A stretch of 21,532 nucleotides of DNA, from contig NW_006920893.1 in NCBI RefSeq assembly GCF_000417875.1, positions 23,782 to 45,313 of the forward strand. The letters are read 5' to 3'. The first letter of the stretch is position 1, and each line of letters starts with the position of its first letter. Both the position numbers and the translations under genes were made by a program. The DNA comes from Pseudozyma flocculosa PF-1. Taxonomy: Eukaryota; Basidiomycota; Ustilaginomycetes; Ustilaginales; Ustilaginaceae. Of this stretch, positions 1 to 9,594 are shown one piece after another. The notes under the pieces were generated by a model. That model was not told where the DNA came from, searched no databases, and saw only the letters and a program-made list of their open reading frames with translations.

Positions 1-434
1 GCCTCGACTCGGACAGCGACGGCGGCGACGAGGAAGACGACGAGAGCGGGGCAGCCGCGCCCGGTGCCGGCGTGCGGATGTCGATGTCGTCGAGCAGCGT
101 CGACCTCACCGCTCCGCGCGACAGCCTGGCGTCGTTTGAGGGCATGACGGAGGCCGAGCGGGCGGCGCTGATGCGCACGCGGCGGCTGTCGCGCTTCTTT
201 GGGCGCACACCGCCGCCCGCTGGGCCGGCTCCCACCGCCAAATCGCTGCCTCCCGTGCCCGGTGCGCGTGGCGGCGGCGGCGGCACAGGGCGACATCGCG
301 CATCGACGGGCGCTGCGGCCGTGGCGCTCAAGTCGCTCGAGGAGGAGTCGATGGAGTGCTCTGGCATCGTGGCGTCGGCGCCGTCGTCGTCCAAGAAGTC
401 GACCCTGTTTTCCGCGGGCGGTCGGTGGCGTTGA
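1..434 (+). CDS. 3' end of an unrecognised protein-coding gene (5' end outside window)
   Basis: The reading frame that starts at base 3 is open from the window edge to a TGA at 432-434, so this is the C-terminal ~143 residues of a longer protein. It begins with an acidic Ser/Asp/Glu stretch, then a Ser-rich patch. Next comes a probable short helix with the pattern MTEAERAALMRTRRLSRFFG followed by Pro-rich sequence (RTPPPAGPAP), a Gly run, and a Ser/Lys-rich end. The whole tail looks intrinsically disordered and cytosolic or nuclear: there is no signal peptide, membrane helix or cysteine pattern. I do not recognise the family and give no function. The frame could also be a late exon with a different true end, but the composition is protein-like and the sequence after the stop turns into a simple GTC repeat, as expected for a 3' untranslated region. 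Confidence 0.5.
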   Translation, partial: LDSDSDGGDEEDDESGAAAPGAGVRMSMSSSSVDLTAPRDSLASFEGMTEAERAALMRTRRLSRFFGRTPPPAGPAPTAKSLPPVPGARGGGGGTGRHRASTGAAAVALKSLEEESMECSGIVASAPSSSKKSTLFSAGGRWR

Positions 435-437
435 CGG

Positions 438-463
438 TGTCGTCGTCGTCGTCGTCGTCGTCG
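438..463. repeat. (GTC)n microsatellite
   Basis: About eight uninterrupted GTC/CGT units lie just downstream of the TGA at 432-434, in the presumed 3' untranslated region of the first gene. Confidence 0.9.
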
Positions 464-980
464 ACGGGGCCAGAAACGTTGGCCCATCGCTCTCCACCTC
501 ATCCGGACAACCTCGTGGCCTAGACGCACATGTCTGTCGCTCGCTGCCTCCCCTTTTCCAATCTGCCTGCACGGTGGCCCGCTGTGCCGGCCACGACCAC
601 TACCTACACTACCTACTGTCCTTTGCCCGTCGCTCTTGCATTACACTTCTGTGCTCTGCCGCTCGTTGCAGCCCATCACCGACTTGCTTCTGATCGGATC
701 GTCGGACCGGGTGCCGCCGTTGCCGCCGCGACCCGCAGTATCCGCTCGAATCCACCTTTTGGCCGTCGCTGTCTGCCCCTGGCGCCATCTTGGCCAAGCT
801 GGACCGTGGCAGTCATCGCTCAGGCCGTCGTCGGCTCGTCGTCGGCACCTTGATCGCCGTGGAGGAGAGAGGCCGTCTCCTTTTTCTCCTTTGCGCGTGC
901 CAAGAGGGCCGCCTTTCTGCGCGACGAGCACGCTGCATGGAATTGGCGGCTAAGCGAGGGGGCAGGATTGGCCGCGCGTC

Positions 981-1010
981 GTGGCGTGGCGTGGCGTGGC
1001 GTGGCGTGGC
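981..1010. repeat. (GTGGC)6 perfect pentanucleotide repeat
   Basis: Six perfect copies of GTGGC, 30 bp, lie in the intergenic region about 430 bp upstream of membrane-protein gene A. Confidence 0.95.
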
Positions 1011-1104
1011 GTTCCTGAGTCGGCGTCGTCGGCGCTTGCTCGCTCCTTGGCCCGAAGCCGAACCTGCAGCAAGAGGCAGGCGGGCAAGGCAGGCAAGCGA
1101 GCTG

Positions 1105-1120
1105 GAAGAAGAAGAAGAAG
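1105..1120. repeat. (GAA)5 trinucleotide repeat
   Basis: Five GAA units lie in the intergenic region. No coding role is supported. Confidence 0.85.
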
Positions 1121-1380
1121 CCTGCAGGCGCTCGCTGCAGCAAGCACGCGTAGATTTGCGACGGCCCACCATCTCCTGCTGCTGCTGGATGCTTGCTTCG
1201 AGCTGCCACGCCAACTTCTGCCAGCCCTGGCTGCGTGCCTGGCTCTTCTCGGTGGCCAGCCAGCCGCCATCTCACCCGTGTGATGGTCCTGCGCCAGACG
1301 AGGCTCAGTCTGCCCCGGTCATTGGCCAAACGATGTGGCCCTGTTCTGCTGTCGCAGTCGTCTTCGTTCAACCACCATCT

Positions 1381-1410
1381 TCTCGTCTCGTCTCGTCTCG
1401 TCTCGTCTCG
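1381..1410 (+). promoter_or_regulatory. (TCTCG)6 pyrimidine-rich repeat just upstream of gene A
   Basis: Six perfect TCTCG units end about 33 bp before the ATG at 1444 and 60 bp before the ATG at 1471. CT-rich tracts next to start codons are a known feature of fungal core promoters and 5' untranslated regions, so a role in start-site choice is plausible. That is inference; the repeat could equally be neutral. Confidence 0.5.
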
Positions 1411-1443
1411 TCTCATTTGGTCTTCCATCCCCGCCCCATCCCC

Positions 1444-4400
1444 ATGACCTCGCTCGACCGCCTGCCTACCATGGAGGAAAAGTGGAAGGACGGGCAGGTC
1501 AAAGAGGCCGTCGCGGCTCACCCTTTGTCCTTGACGACCCCACGCCGCCCTCGACGCCGCCCCTCGTGCTGGCGCATCACCTTCGTCATCCTGGCGCTGC
1601 TCGCATTCGCCGCCTTTGTCGGCTTCGCTCACGTCAGCTACGTCGGCCTTCAAGGGTTCTTGCACCCCACCAGGCGGCTCGCGTTCACCACCATCTCGCA
1701 GCCAGACGCCATCGGTCCCCAGACCGAACGTCCCCTGTTTGGCCCCGATGACCGCTTCGACGTCCTGGCCACCGTCTGGCTCGACGTCACCGACCACCTC
1801 GACGCAGGCCGATCCCTGCCGCGTTCCCCCATCGACGGGACACCCCTGCGCGTGGTCGAGTATCCCGTATCCGGCCCCTTCCGGCACAAGAACAGGGGCC
1901 GCACGAGGAAGGAGGCCGTCCTCTTCTCCCAGATCCTCTTCCGCCAGGTCTCGGCGCGCGACAGCAAGCGTCACGCCACGGTGCCCCTCTCGGTGCCCAT
2001 CGCGCCCCTCTACACCGCCTCTCTCGGTCCCGCCTCGCTGCGCGCCACATTCACCGTCCAAGACACGCTGCACCCGCCGCCCGTCAACGCCAGCGCCCAC
2101 GGCTTCCGCTACGCCGGCGGCAACACTGTCTACACGCCCTTTCCGCCCATGCTACCGCGCATCCCGGAGCTGCTCAACGTCGACCAGCTCTATGTGCGCT
2201 CCCTCAACCACGCCCTCAGCCGCTCCGGCATCAGCGTCAGCCTCGTCAACCTCCTCGAGTCGCGCTGGGCCCGCCCTGCAACCCCGTCGCCGGACAACTC
2301 GAGCATTGTCTCTGCCCCGGACGCGCGGGATCGCACCACGATGATGTTTGACGCGGCGCCGGACAACCTTCACTTTCTCCGCGACCCGGCCCTCGCGGCC
2401 GCCAAGCAGAACCTCGACCGGCCGGCAATGCGCGGCCGCATGCCCGAGTTCACCGACGAGGAGCGCACCGTCTTGCTCCCGCACATTGCTACGCGCAGCC
2501 GCGTGGCCCTCGTCAAGGACGACCACGTCTACAGCCAGGCCATGGCTGTGCGCGTCCACCTCCGCACGATGCAGGACTTCACCAACCACTGCCACAGCTG
2601 GTCCGATGCCAGGTGCGAGCGGCCTTACGGGCTCCACTCGTTTGAGCACTCGGCCCGCCTGATTGATACCCGCGACCCGGACGCCACACACCAGCACTTC
2701 TACGCCCCCTTCCTCGCCCACAACGCCATGGCCTCGGCCGCACGCCACCACCGCCTCTTACCCAGCCGCGCGCCCGCCTCCGCCTTTGCCGAGCCAGACG
2801 CACCCCCCCTGCCGCCGCCGCCGCCACCGCTGACCCTGAAGCGCTCCGACGACGACGACGACCAGTGCCGCGTGCCCGCGCTCGACGTCGATGCGACCGG
2901 CCGCTTCTTCCAGTTCGACTGGGACGTCTACTTTTCCGCCCACTCGCTGCGCAAGGCTGTCTACGTCGAGGAGCACGCCAAGGCGATCCGGACGCTGACG
3001 GCTCACCGCGACAAGCATGTGCTCGAGTACGGAAACGAGGGCGACGAGCAGCTCGTGGCCTACGCTTCGCCCCAGGACGATAGCATGTGGTGGTGGATGG
3101 GTGAGTGTTTGCCCGTGCTGTCGGCATCGCCCGAGGCAGTTGCAGTGCGGGCAGTCGTGACCGCTCGCAGCTTGATGTCGCTGACCAATGCTCCTGAGAC
3201 TGGGCCTTATCCTACGGTGTCCTTACCTATCTTCTGTGCCTGTTCCCCCGTCCCTGCCTGCTCCCTATCCCCTCTGCAGCCTACATGTCTGGCGACGCTC
3301 CCCATCCGGACGCGCGGCAAACGAGGACGGTCGTATACGGAGTCTTTGCCGCCGTGGTCCTGCTGCCGGCGTACTTCCTGCGTGAGTGTCGAGCGGGCCC
3401 AGCGATGTCGTTCCGACGGAGCCGGGTATTATGGCGTCGCCGGCGCTGCAGCTGATCCCGCTTGTCCCATCCTCCGCTCTCATGAGCACTGATTGGCGCC
3501 CTCAGTCCAGATCGGCTACTGGTATACGCGCACTTCGACGGCGGGCATCTACACGGACGCACAGTGGGTGGGCGTCGCCTCGCTCGCACTGCGCTTTGGG
3601 CTGCGGGCGACGAAGGAGTCGTCAGACCTGGACCCCATCACCGCCTTCTTTGGTACAGCGTCCTCGCTGGCCGAGCTTGCCTACGTGCCGTGGCTGCTCA
3701 TGACGCTTCTTCGGGTGCGGAAGCGCGGGTCGCGGCCGACGGCATCGTCCCTGCCCGACTGGGAGCCGGATCGACGACGTGGGCGCCGCAGCGTCTGGAG
3801 AAGGTGGCTGCGCCTCGAACGGCGGCCGCTCAGCCGGCGCGAGAAGGAGAGCTTGCGCGTTGAGAGGGTCCAGATTGGGAACGTTCGTTTGGCAGCGGTG
3901 AGTCCGGGCGTGGATAGAGAGAGCGACGTGGCGGAGCAGCGGTCGATGCGACGCGTCCACTACGGGAAGCCATCGGACGCTGGCTGATCTGGTTTGCCTG
4001 GCTTGACACTCCTCTTGCCCCCAAGCGCAGCTGGCGATGGTCCTGATGACGCTGTGCATCCTCTCTCCTCAGCTGGACGTGACGGTTCGGGAGCGCATGG
4101 GATGCCCAGAGCACCGGTCGTCGACGCCATCGACGGGCATCGACCGGCTGCGGGACGGGCTGTGGAACGTGGTGTGGGCGTGGAGCCTGACGGCGCAGGT
4201 GGGCCAGCTCGTTTTCAACCAGGCGTGCGGGCGGTACGCGGGCGACTTCCGACTCAAGGCGTGGAGCGACTTTGGGTCTTTGGTCGTAGGCGTGGCGTTC
4301 CAGCAGCTGAGCCTCGTCTCTGGCTGGACGGACAAGAGGGAGGCCGTCGTGGTGAGCGATCTAGTCCAGCTGCTCGTCTACGGCGTCGCGGCGTTGCAGG

Positions 4401-4525
4401 CCTGGAGGTTTGCGGGTGTCGTGCAGGGCAGGCGGGGCGGCGACGGCGACGATGACGGCGAGGGGAAAGAGAAAGAGGACGAGGGAAACGATGGGCTGCG
4501 ACGGCGCCAACATGTACAGATGTAG
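1444..4525 (+). CDS. Polytopic membrane protein A, family unknown (first tandem paralogue)
   Basis: Four exons: 1444-3100, 3280-3381, 3506-3897, 4031-4525. Introns of 179, 124 and 133 bp all start GTGAGT and end CAG, in phases 1, 1 and 0, and give 881 aa. Residues 1-43 are basic and cytosolic-looking. A first membrane helix (about 44-66) is followed by a ~500-residue domain with NAS and NSS glycosylation sites and paired cysteines (HCHSWSDARC), so it probably faces the ER lumen or outside. Blocks shared with the downstream paralogue include RPLFGPDDRFDVLATVWLDV, MMFDAAPDNL, LPHIATRSR and FFQFDWDVYFSAHSLRKA. After the conserved GDAPHPDARQTR come helices at about 569-593, 606-622 (weak), 633-656 and, in exon 4, three or four more. 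A basic loop separates the two helix groups and the tail is acidic. The ATG at 1471 (ACC-ATG-G) has a better context than 1444 and would remove nine residues. I do not recognise the family; a cell-surface or secretory-pathway protein is inference. Confidence 0.85.
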
Positions 4526-5283
4526 CCAGTCCCGAGACAGGTCGCATCCGAAGGGAGCGGGCCACGATGCGTCGCGGCGGTGCCTTGCGTCGTCTGGGCT
4601 GTTTGAGCGTGCTTCGGCTTGATCCGTGCCGGCGGGCCCTGCCCGGCCTGGTGGGGCCAGGGAGACAGCAGAGCTGCACGGCTGCCCAACCGACGGCCGC
4701 GTGCGTGCTTCTGCATGCAGGATCGACAGGCGGCAGGGCTGGCTGCGCTGCGCAGAAGAAGCAAGCAAGCCAGGCAGCGGGTGGGCCGACGGCCTGGTCC
4801 GAGCAAAGTCCCGCCGAACCGCTTCGGCCCGAGTGCTGGGCTGGCGAGCGGACGGCCGAGCAGACGAGCCAGCGAAAGCCTAGCTGAGCCTCGTCTGACC
4901 ACCATGGCAGCGCCTGGCAGTCGTTGGGCACCGCCCTGCTGATGCTCGCAAGCAGCGCAGCCAGGTGCATGGGTGCAAGCCCAACAAGCAAGCAAGTCGG
5001 CCTCGAGCCGATGCCCGGGCAGGCCGGCGATGCCAAGTCCGCACGTCGGCCTGCTCATCACCATCGCCACCAGCACTGTCGCCACCACCACCAGCACTGT
5101 CGCCACCACCACCAGCACTGTCGCCACCACCACCAGCACTGTCGCCACCACCACCAGCACTGTCGCCACCACCACCACCACCTCCGCCCTCGACCCTCTC
5201 CTCGCCGCCCTAAGCTTGGCGCCAGCCCCATCTCCTCCTTTCCCCCTGGCCCTTGCCGAGTCATTGGCACCGCCCCCGTCGAG
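4526..5283. other. Intergenic region between tandem paralogues A and B
   Basis: This region separates the stop of gene A from the chosen start of gene B and contains no separate gene. Its main feature is the 21-bp minisatellite at 5066-5185. Short AAGC repeats occur at about 4760-4772 and 4985-4996. The gene B frame is open upstream of 5284 back to about 4924, including ATGs at 4942, 4969 and 5011 in weaker contexts, so an N-terminal extension through the minisatellite cannot be excluded from sequence alone. Confidence 0.7.
5066..5185. repeat. 21-bp minisatellite upstream of gene B
   Basis: Four perfect copies of a 21-bp unit (GCCACCACC ACCAGCACTGTC) run from 5081 to 5164. They are flanked by a shortened 15-bp copy at 5066-5080 and a degenerate CCACC-rich end. 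The period is seven codons. In the frame of gene B the array reads as a His/Cys repeat (HHHQHCR); in the next frame it reads as a Thr/Ser/Val repeat. Confidence 0.95.
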
Positions 5284-8200
5284 ATGGTGGACCAGGAGGA
5301 CCAACACCACGTTTTCCACCCCTCGTCGCACCCACGCCGCTCTTCGTCGGCCTCGGCTTCCTCGGGCACCCGCAAGGCCTCGTCGCTCGCAAAGACGTGC
5401 GGGCGCGTCACCATCGCTTTCTTGGCCATCGTCGGATGCGTCATCCTCGCCGGCCTCAGCTTCGTCGCCTACGGTGGCCTCAAGGGCTTCCTCAACCCGA
5501 CCCGTCTCCACGCCCTCAACCCGTCCCAGGCAGACTCGTTTGCAGCCTCGTCGGCCGTCCGCCCGCTCTTTGGGCCAGACGACCGCTTCGACGTCCTCGC
5601 CACCGTATGGCTCGACGTCACCCACCACCTCGATAGCGGCCTGCCCCTGCCCCCTTCCCCGATCGACGGCCGGCCCCTGCGCGTCGTCGAATACTTCCCG
5701 CCCCGCACCAACTCCGCGCCGAGAAAGGAGGCCATCCTCTACTCGGACGTCCTCTTCCATTACGTCTCGGCAAGCGACAGCAAGCGCCACCACACCTTGC
5801 CCCTCCGCGTACCCATCGCACCACTCTACACCCCTCACCTCGGCCCCTCTTCCCTACGAGCCACCTTTGCCATCGTCGACAGGCGGCCGCGCGCCGCCGC
5901 AGCCCTCAAGGACGCGTCAACGGTCTACTATTCAGGAGCGCCCCTCCTCCCACGCACCCCGGACCTCCTCAACCTCACCGACGACCATGTGTCCACCATC
6001 GACCACGCCCTCAGCAGGACCGGCGTCAGCGTCAGCCTCCTCAACCTCCTCGAATCCCCGTGGTCTCGCGTCGGGCCTCCGAGCGATGACAACAGCACAG
6101 CCGCCTCCGCGTTCGGCGCATCGGCCGCCTACACCAGCCACAGGTCAAACATGATGTTTGATGCCGCTCCCGACAACCTGAGCTTCCTCCGCAACGTCAA
6201 CTTCTCCCTCGACGCGGCGGCGGCGACGGCGCAAGGTCGGCAGCAGCAGCCGGGACGCCTGCCCGAGTTCACCGACCTCAACCGCACCATCTTCCTCCCG
6301 CACATCGCCACCCGCAGCCGCATCGCGCTCGTCAGGGACGACGCCGTGTTCAACGAGTTCGTCTTTGACAGGAACCACCTCGAGGCGGCGAGCGAGCTGA
6401 GGTTCAGGTGCGCGCTCGACATTATGAACTGCCGGAGGCCCTACGACTTTCACTCGTACGAGCAGTGGGTCCAGCTGGCCGACGCGACCGACACGACCGC
6501 CGACGGCATCGCCGCCCCCCTCCAGCGCTTCTACACTCCTTTCCTCGCCCACAATCCCATGGCCTCTGCGCCGCGCCACCACCGCCTCGTGCCCAGCCGC
6601 GCGCCCGCTTCCGCCTTTGCGGGAGGGGGCGCCGTCACATCCGCCGCCGACTCACCCGCTCCGATTGCCTTGAAGCGATACGACGACGACCACGAGCAGT
6701 GCCGCGTGCCCGTGCTCGACGTCGACCCGACCGGCCAGTTTTTTCAATTCGACTGGAACGTCTACTTTTCGGCCCACTCGCTGCGCAAGGCCATCTTTGG
6801 CGAGGACCTCGCCAAGGCCGTCTACGCGCAGCCGGAACGCCACACGCAACCGCTCGAGTACGACGCAGAGGGCGATGAGCAGCTGGTGGCCTACGGCTCG
6901 TACCAAGAGGACGTCTACTGGTCCATGATTGGTGAGTGGTCACGCTGCTCCAGGGTCGCGCGCTGTCCCTTTGGACGACGGCGCCTCTGTCATAGGAGCT
7001 CACCGCCAGACTCGTTGCGCCTTCGCTTGGTCTTCCCTCTCCCTGCTGGACCCTCCCCCTTCCATTCGGCGCGCAGCCTATGCGAATGGCGATGCGCCCC
7101 ATCCGGACGCTCGGCAGACGAGGAATCTCATCGCCGGCGTCTTGTCCATGGGCGTCGTCGTCCCGGTGCACTTCTTGCGTGAGTGCCGCACGGTCGTTGG
7201 AGCTAGTTCGTCCGGCAAGCTGGTGGCTTGCGCGCCGGAGCTGAACGTGACTGCGACCTGTGCCTGTCCCCCTTCCTCATCCCGGATCCGTCAGTCAACT
7301 TCGCCTTCTGGTATACGCGCACAACTACGGCGGGCATCTACACCGACGCGCACTGGATCGCCGTCGCTGCCGTGGGCCTGCAGATCATCGTGCAGGCTAC
7401 CGACCCCAACACATGGTCGGACCTCGACCCCGTTAGCGCCATCTTTGGAGGAGCATGGTGGCTGATCGGGTACGCCTACGTGCCCTGGATGCTCATGACT
7501 CTGCTGCGGCTTCGACGGCCGTCTGCGGTCTCGGGCGGACCCGGCGGAAGCGGCCGACGCAAACGCCGCGGCGGCTGGCGCCAATGGCTGGGCCTTCAAC
7601 AGCGACCTCGCAGCCGGCGCGAGAGGGAGAGCTTGCGCGTCGAGCGGGCCGAGATCGGCACCGGCAAGCTTGCAGCGGTGAGTTTCACACGCGGCCTTGT
7701 CGGACGGAATGTCTTCCGTTGTAGCAGGGTGCTGTCGATGCGCTGCGTGCTCGATCATCCAGGAGGGAGTACAGAGCGAATGCTGACCAGTCCATGCCCG
7801 ACCGTCGACCTGCTCTATCTGACCATCCTGTATCTCTGCAGCTGGCCATAACCGTGGTCACGGTGTTCCTCCTCTCGTCCCGCCTCGACGTGACGCTACG
7901 TCGCGGCCTGGGATGCCGAGAGATGCCACCACCCGGCGCACCCTCAATGAGCCGGACGGACGCGATACGCGCCGGGGTGCTGGACGTCACCTCGGTGCTG
8001 TTTACCGTCGTGCAGCTGGGCCAGCTGGCCTTCAACTGGGCGCACGGCACGTTTGCGGGCGAGTTCCGGCTGAGCGCGTGGCTGAGCTTTGGCTCGCTCG
8101 TCGCGCTGCAGGCGTTCGACCACCTCGCCTCGCTCTCGGGCCACGCGGAGACGAGGGATCCGCTCATGCTCAGCCATCTCGTCGAGCTGCTCGTCTCGGC

Positions 8201-8303
8201 CGTCGCGGCCTACCAGGCTTATTGGTTTGGGGGCGTTGTTCAGAAGAGGAATGAGGAGGAGGAGGAGGAGGATGAGGGGTGGGAGGGGCATGAGAAGAGG
8301 TGA
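5284..8303 (+). CDS. Polytopic membrane protein B, family unknown (second tandem paralogue)
   Basis: Four exons: 5284-6931, 7077-7178, 7295-7677, 7842-8303. Introns are 145, 116 and 164 bp in phases 1, 1 and 0, exactly as in gene A, and exon 2 is again 102 nt; 864 aa. The order is a basic N-terminus, a membrane helix at about 41-64, then a ~480-residue domain with several Asn-X-Ser/Thr sites (NST, NLS, NFS, NRT) and the cysteine pair RCALDIMNC. It continues with FFQFDWNVYFSAHSLRKA, GDAPHPDARQTR, and helices near 566-590, 603-618 and 632-654. A basic loop ending in RRERESLRVERAEIG leads to three or four helices in exon 4 and a Glu-rich acidic tail. The ATG at 5284 has G at -3 and G at +4, and gives an N-terminus of similar length to protein A. 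The two genes clearly arose by tandem duplication. Sequence divergence is greatest in the N-terminus, the basic loop and the tail. Function is unknown. Confidence 0.85.
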
Positions 8304-9017
8304 GGTGAGGTGAAGCGAAGCAAGGTGAGGCCAGAATGACGCGCGTGGTGCGTCTTCTGGACCACGACGCCTCAAACAATCGACCCTGGGCCCTTGCAGA
8401 TGACCCGACGGTCTGCACCGCCGATACACACACGCAGACGCAAACAAGCACGGCGCACAAAACTCGGCTAGCTCAGATCGGCCGGTCTTGCCGCCCCTCC
8501 CGCGCCCTTCGACACGTCAAGACCAACCTAGGCAAGGCGGGACCAGGCAAGTCACGGCAAGGCAGGACAAGACGCCTCGAACGATTTTCCAAAGCAGGAC
8601 GGGCCTGGCCTGCCCGGATACAGCCGGGCCTTCGACCTGGCTTGCGCTCGTCTCTTCCTCTTTCTCTCCCTGCCCGTTCCTTTGCCCCGGGAGAGGGGAA
8701 AGGAGGGGGGGTACAGGGAGAGGGAAAGAGGAAGAGGGACAGACAGGGAACAGCCAGAGAGAAGGAGGCGTTGCTCATTCTCTGCGGATCAGCCAGGATC
8801 GACTTTGCATTCCAGCCGGGCGACAGCAGAGGTTGCGACGGGCGATGGGAGGGGGATCTAAACGAGAGTTGACGGTGACATACGAGACGAGGCGGGGCGA
8901 GACCAGGCGAGACGAGTTCAGGGGGCGGAGCGGTCGCCCCGCAGAGAGAACACAGAGAGAGCGAGAGACGGAGCAAGAGGGGAGAGGAGAGGAAAGACTA
9001 GAGAACGAGGGACGGCA
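8304..9017. other. Gap between convergent genes, purine-rich
   Basis: Gene B (plus) and the secreted mosaic gene (minus) end towards each other across 714 bp, so both 3' untranslated regions and polyadenylation sites should lie here. I see a short GTGAG repeat at 8299-8312, imperfect GGCAAG/GGACAAG repeats at about 8530-8573, and two strongly purine-rich stretches on the plus strand at about 8690-8770 and 8940-9012. No gene is supported. Confidence 0.7.
8690..8770. repeat. Polypurine (GA-rich) tract
   Basis: Roughly 80 bp are almost purely G and A on the plus strand, with a run of seven or eight G near 8705. The tract lies in the 3' intergenic space between two convergent genes. Confidence 0.75.
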
Positions 9018-9562
9018 CTAGAAGGGCACGGCCTGGACGGCGACGTCGTCGACGGCCACCTCGGCCGTGACACCCGCGGCGCACCAGAGGTTGAGGCCGA
9101 CGCCGGCGAACGACGTGAGGCTGATGTCGTAGTCGACCTGTCCGCCGATCTGGACCCAGTCGGACGTGGCCGGGGTGTCGGGCATCGACTCGCCCGTCCA
9201 TCGGACGTGGTAGAGTGGGATGCCGTTGCTGTAGAGCTCAAACTCGCACCAGTCCCCGGAGCGGTCGGCGTTGTCGCTGCCGTACGACTGGATGCGGTAC
9301 CACGCCGACGCCTGCGTCTTGTAGTGCGACACGCCGTCCACGACCGGGTATTGGAACGCCGTGGCCACCGAGGGCGACTGGCCGTCGGCGTTGCGCAGCG
9401 AGAGGTGCTTGCTGCCCGAGCGGTTGGGCGCCGCTTCGACAATCGACAGGCCGTCGCCGTACCACCAGGCCGAGCCCTCAAAGTCGCCGTTGGTGTTCAT
9501 CGGGCTGTCGACGGTCGGCACGTCCATGGCCACCTTGACCGTCAGCGGCTGCGGCTGCGGCG

Positions 9563-9594
<32 letters not shown>

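Larger units (their letters stand above)
435..1443. other. Intergenic region between the first gene and membrane-protein gene A
   Basis: This kilobase has no gene I can support. It holds four simple repeats: (GTC)n at 438-463, (GTGGC)6 at 981-1010, (GAA)5 at 1105-1120 and (TCTCG)6 at 1381-1410. An inverted CCAAT (ATTGG) lies at 1320-1324. The frame of gene A stays open upstream to about base 790, but that extension is low-complexity, runs through the pentamer repeats, and has no counterpart upstream of the paralogue, so I treat it as promoter and 5' untranslated sequence. Confidence 0.7.

Noticed and set aside
790..1443. Upstream in-frame extension of gene A
   Set aside because: It runs through pentamer and GAA repeats, lacks similarity to the paralogue and would place a Ser/Arg-rich low-complexity segment before the conserved start.
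820..2100. 426-codon minus-strand frame opposite the start of gene A
   Set aside because: Composition is Arg/Gly/Glu-rich without motifs, and the plus strand here has a membrane helix and blocks conserved with gene B.
5066..5185. Regular repeats that could suggest a CRISPR array
   Set aside because: The units are directly adjacent with no unique spacers and the genome is eukaryotic; this is a minisatellite.
4378..5838. 486-codon minus-strand frame with a VVVATVL repeat
   Set aside because: The repeat is only the 21-bp minisatellite read in reverse, and the frame overlaps conserved exons of both membrane-protein genes.
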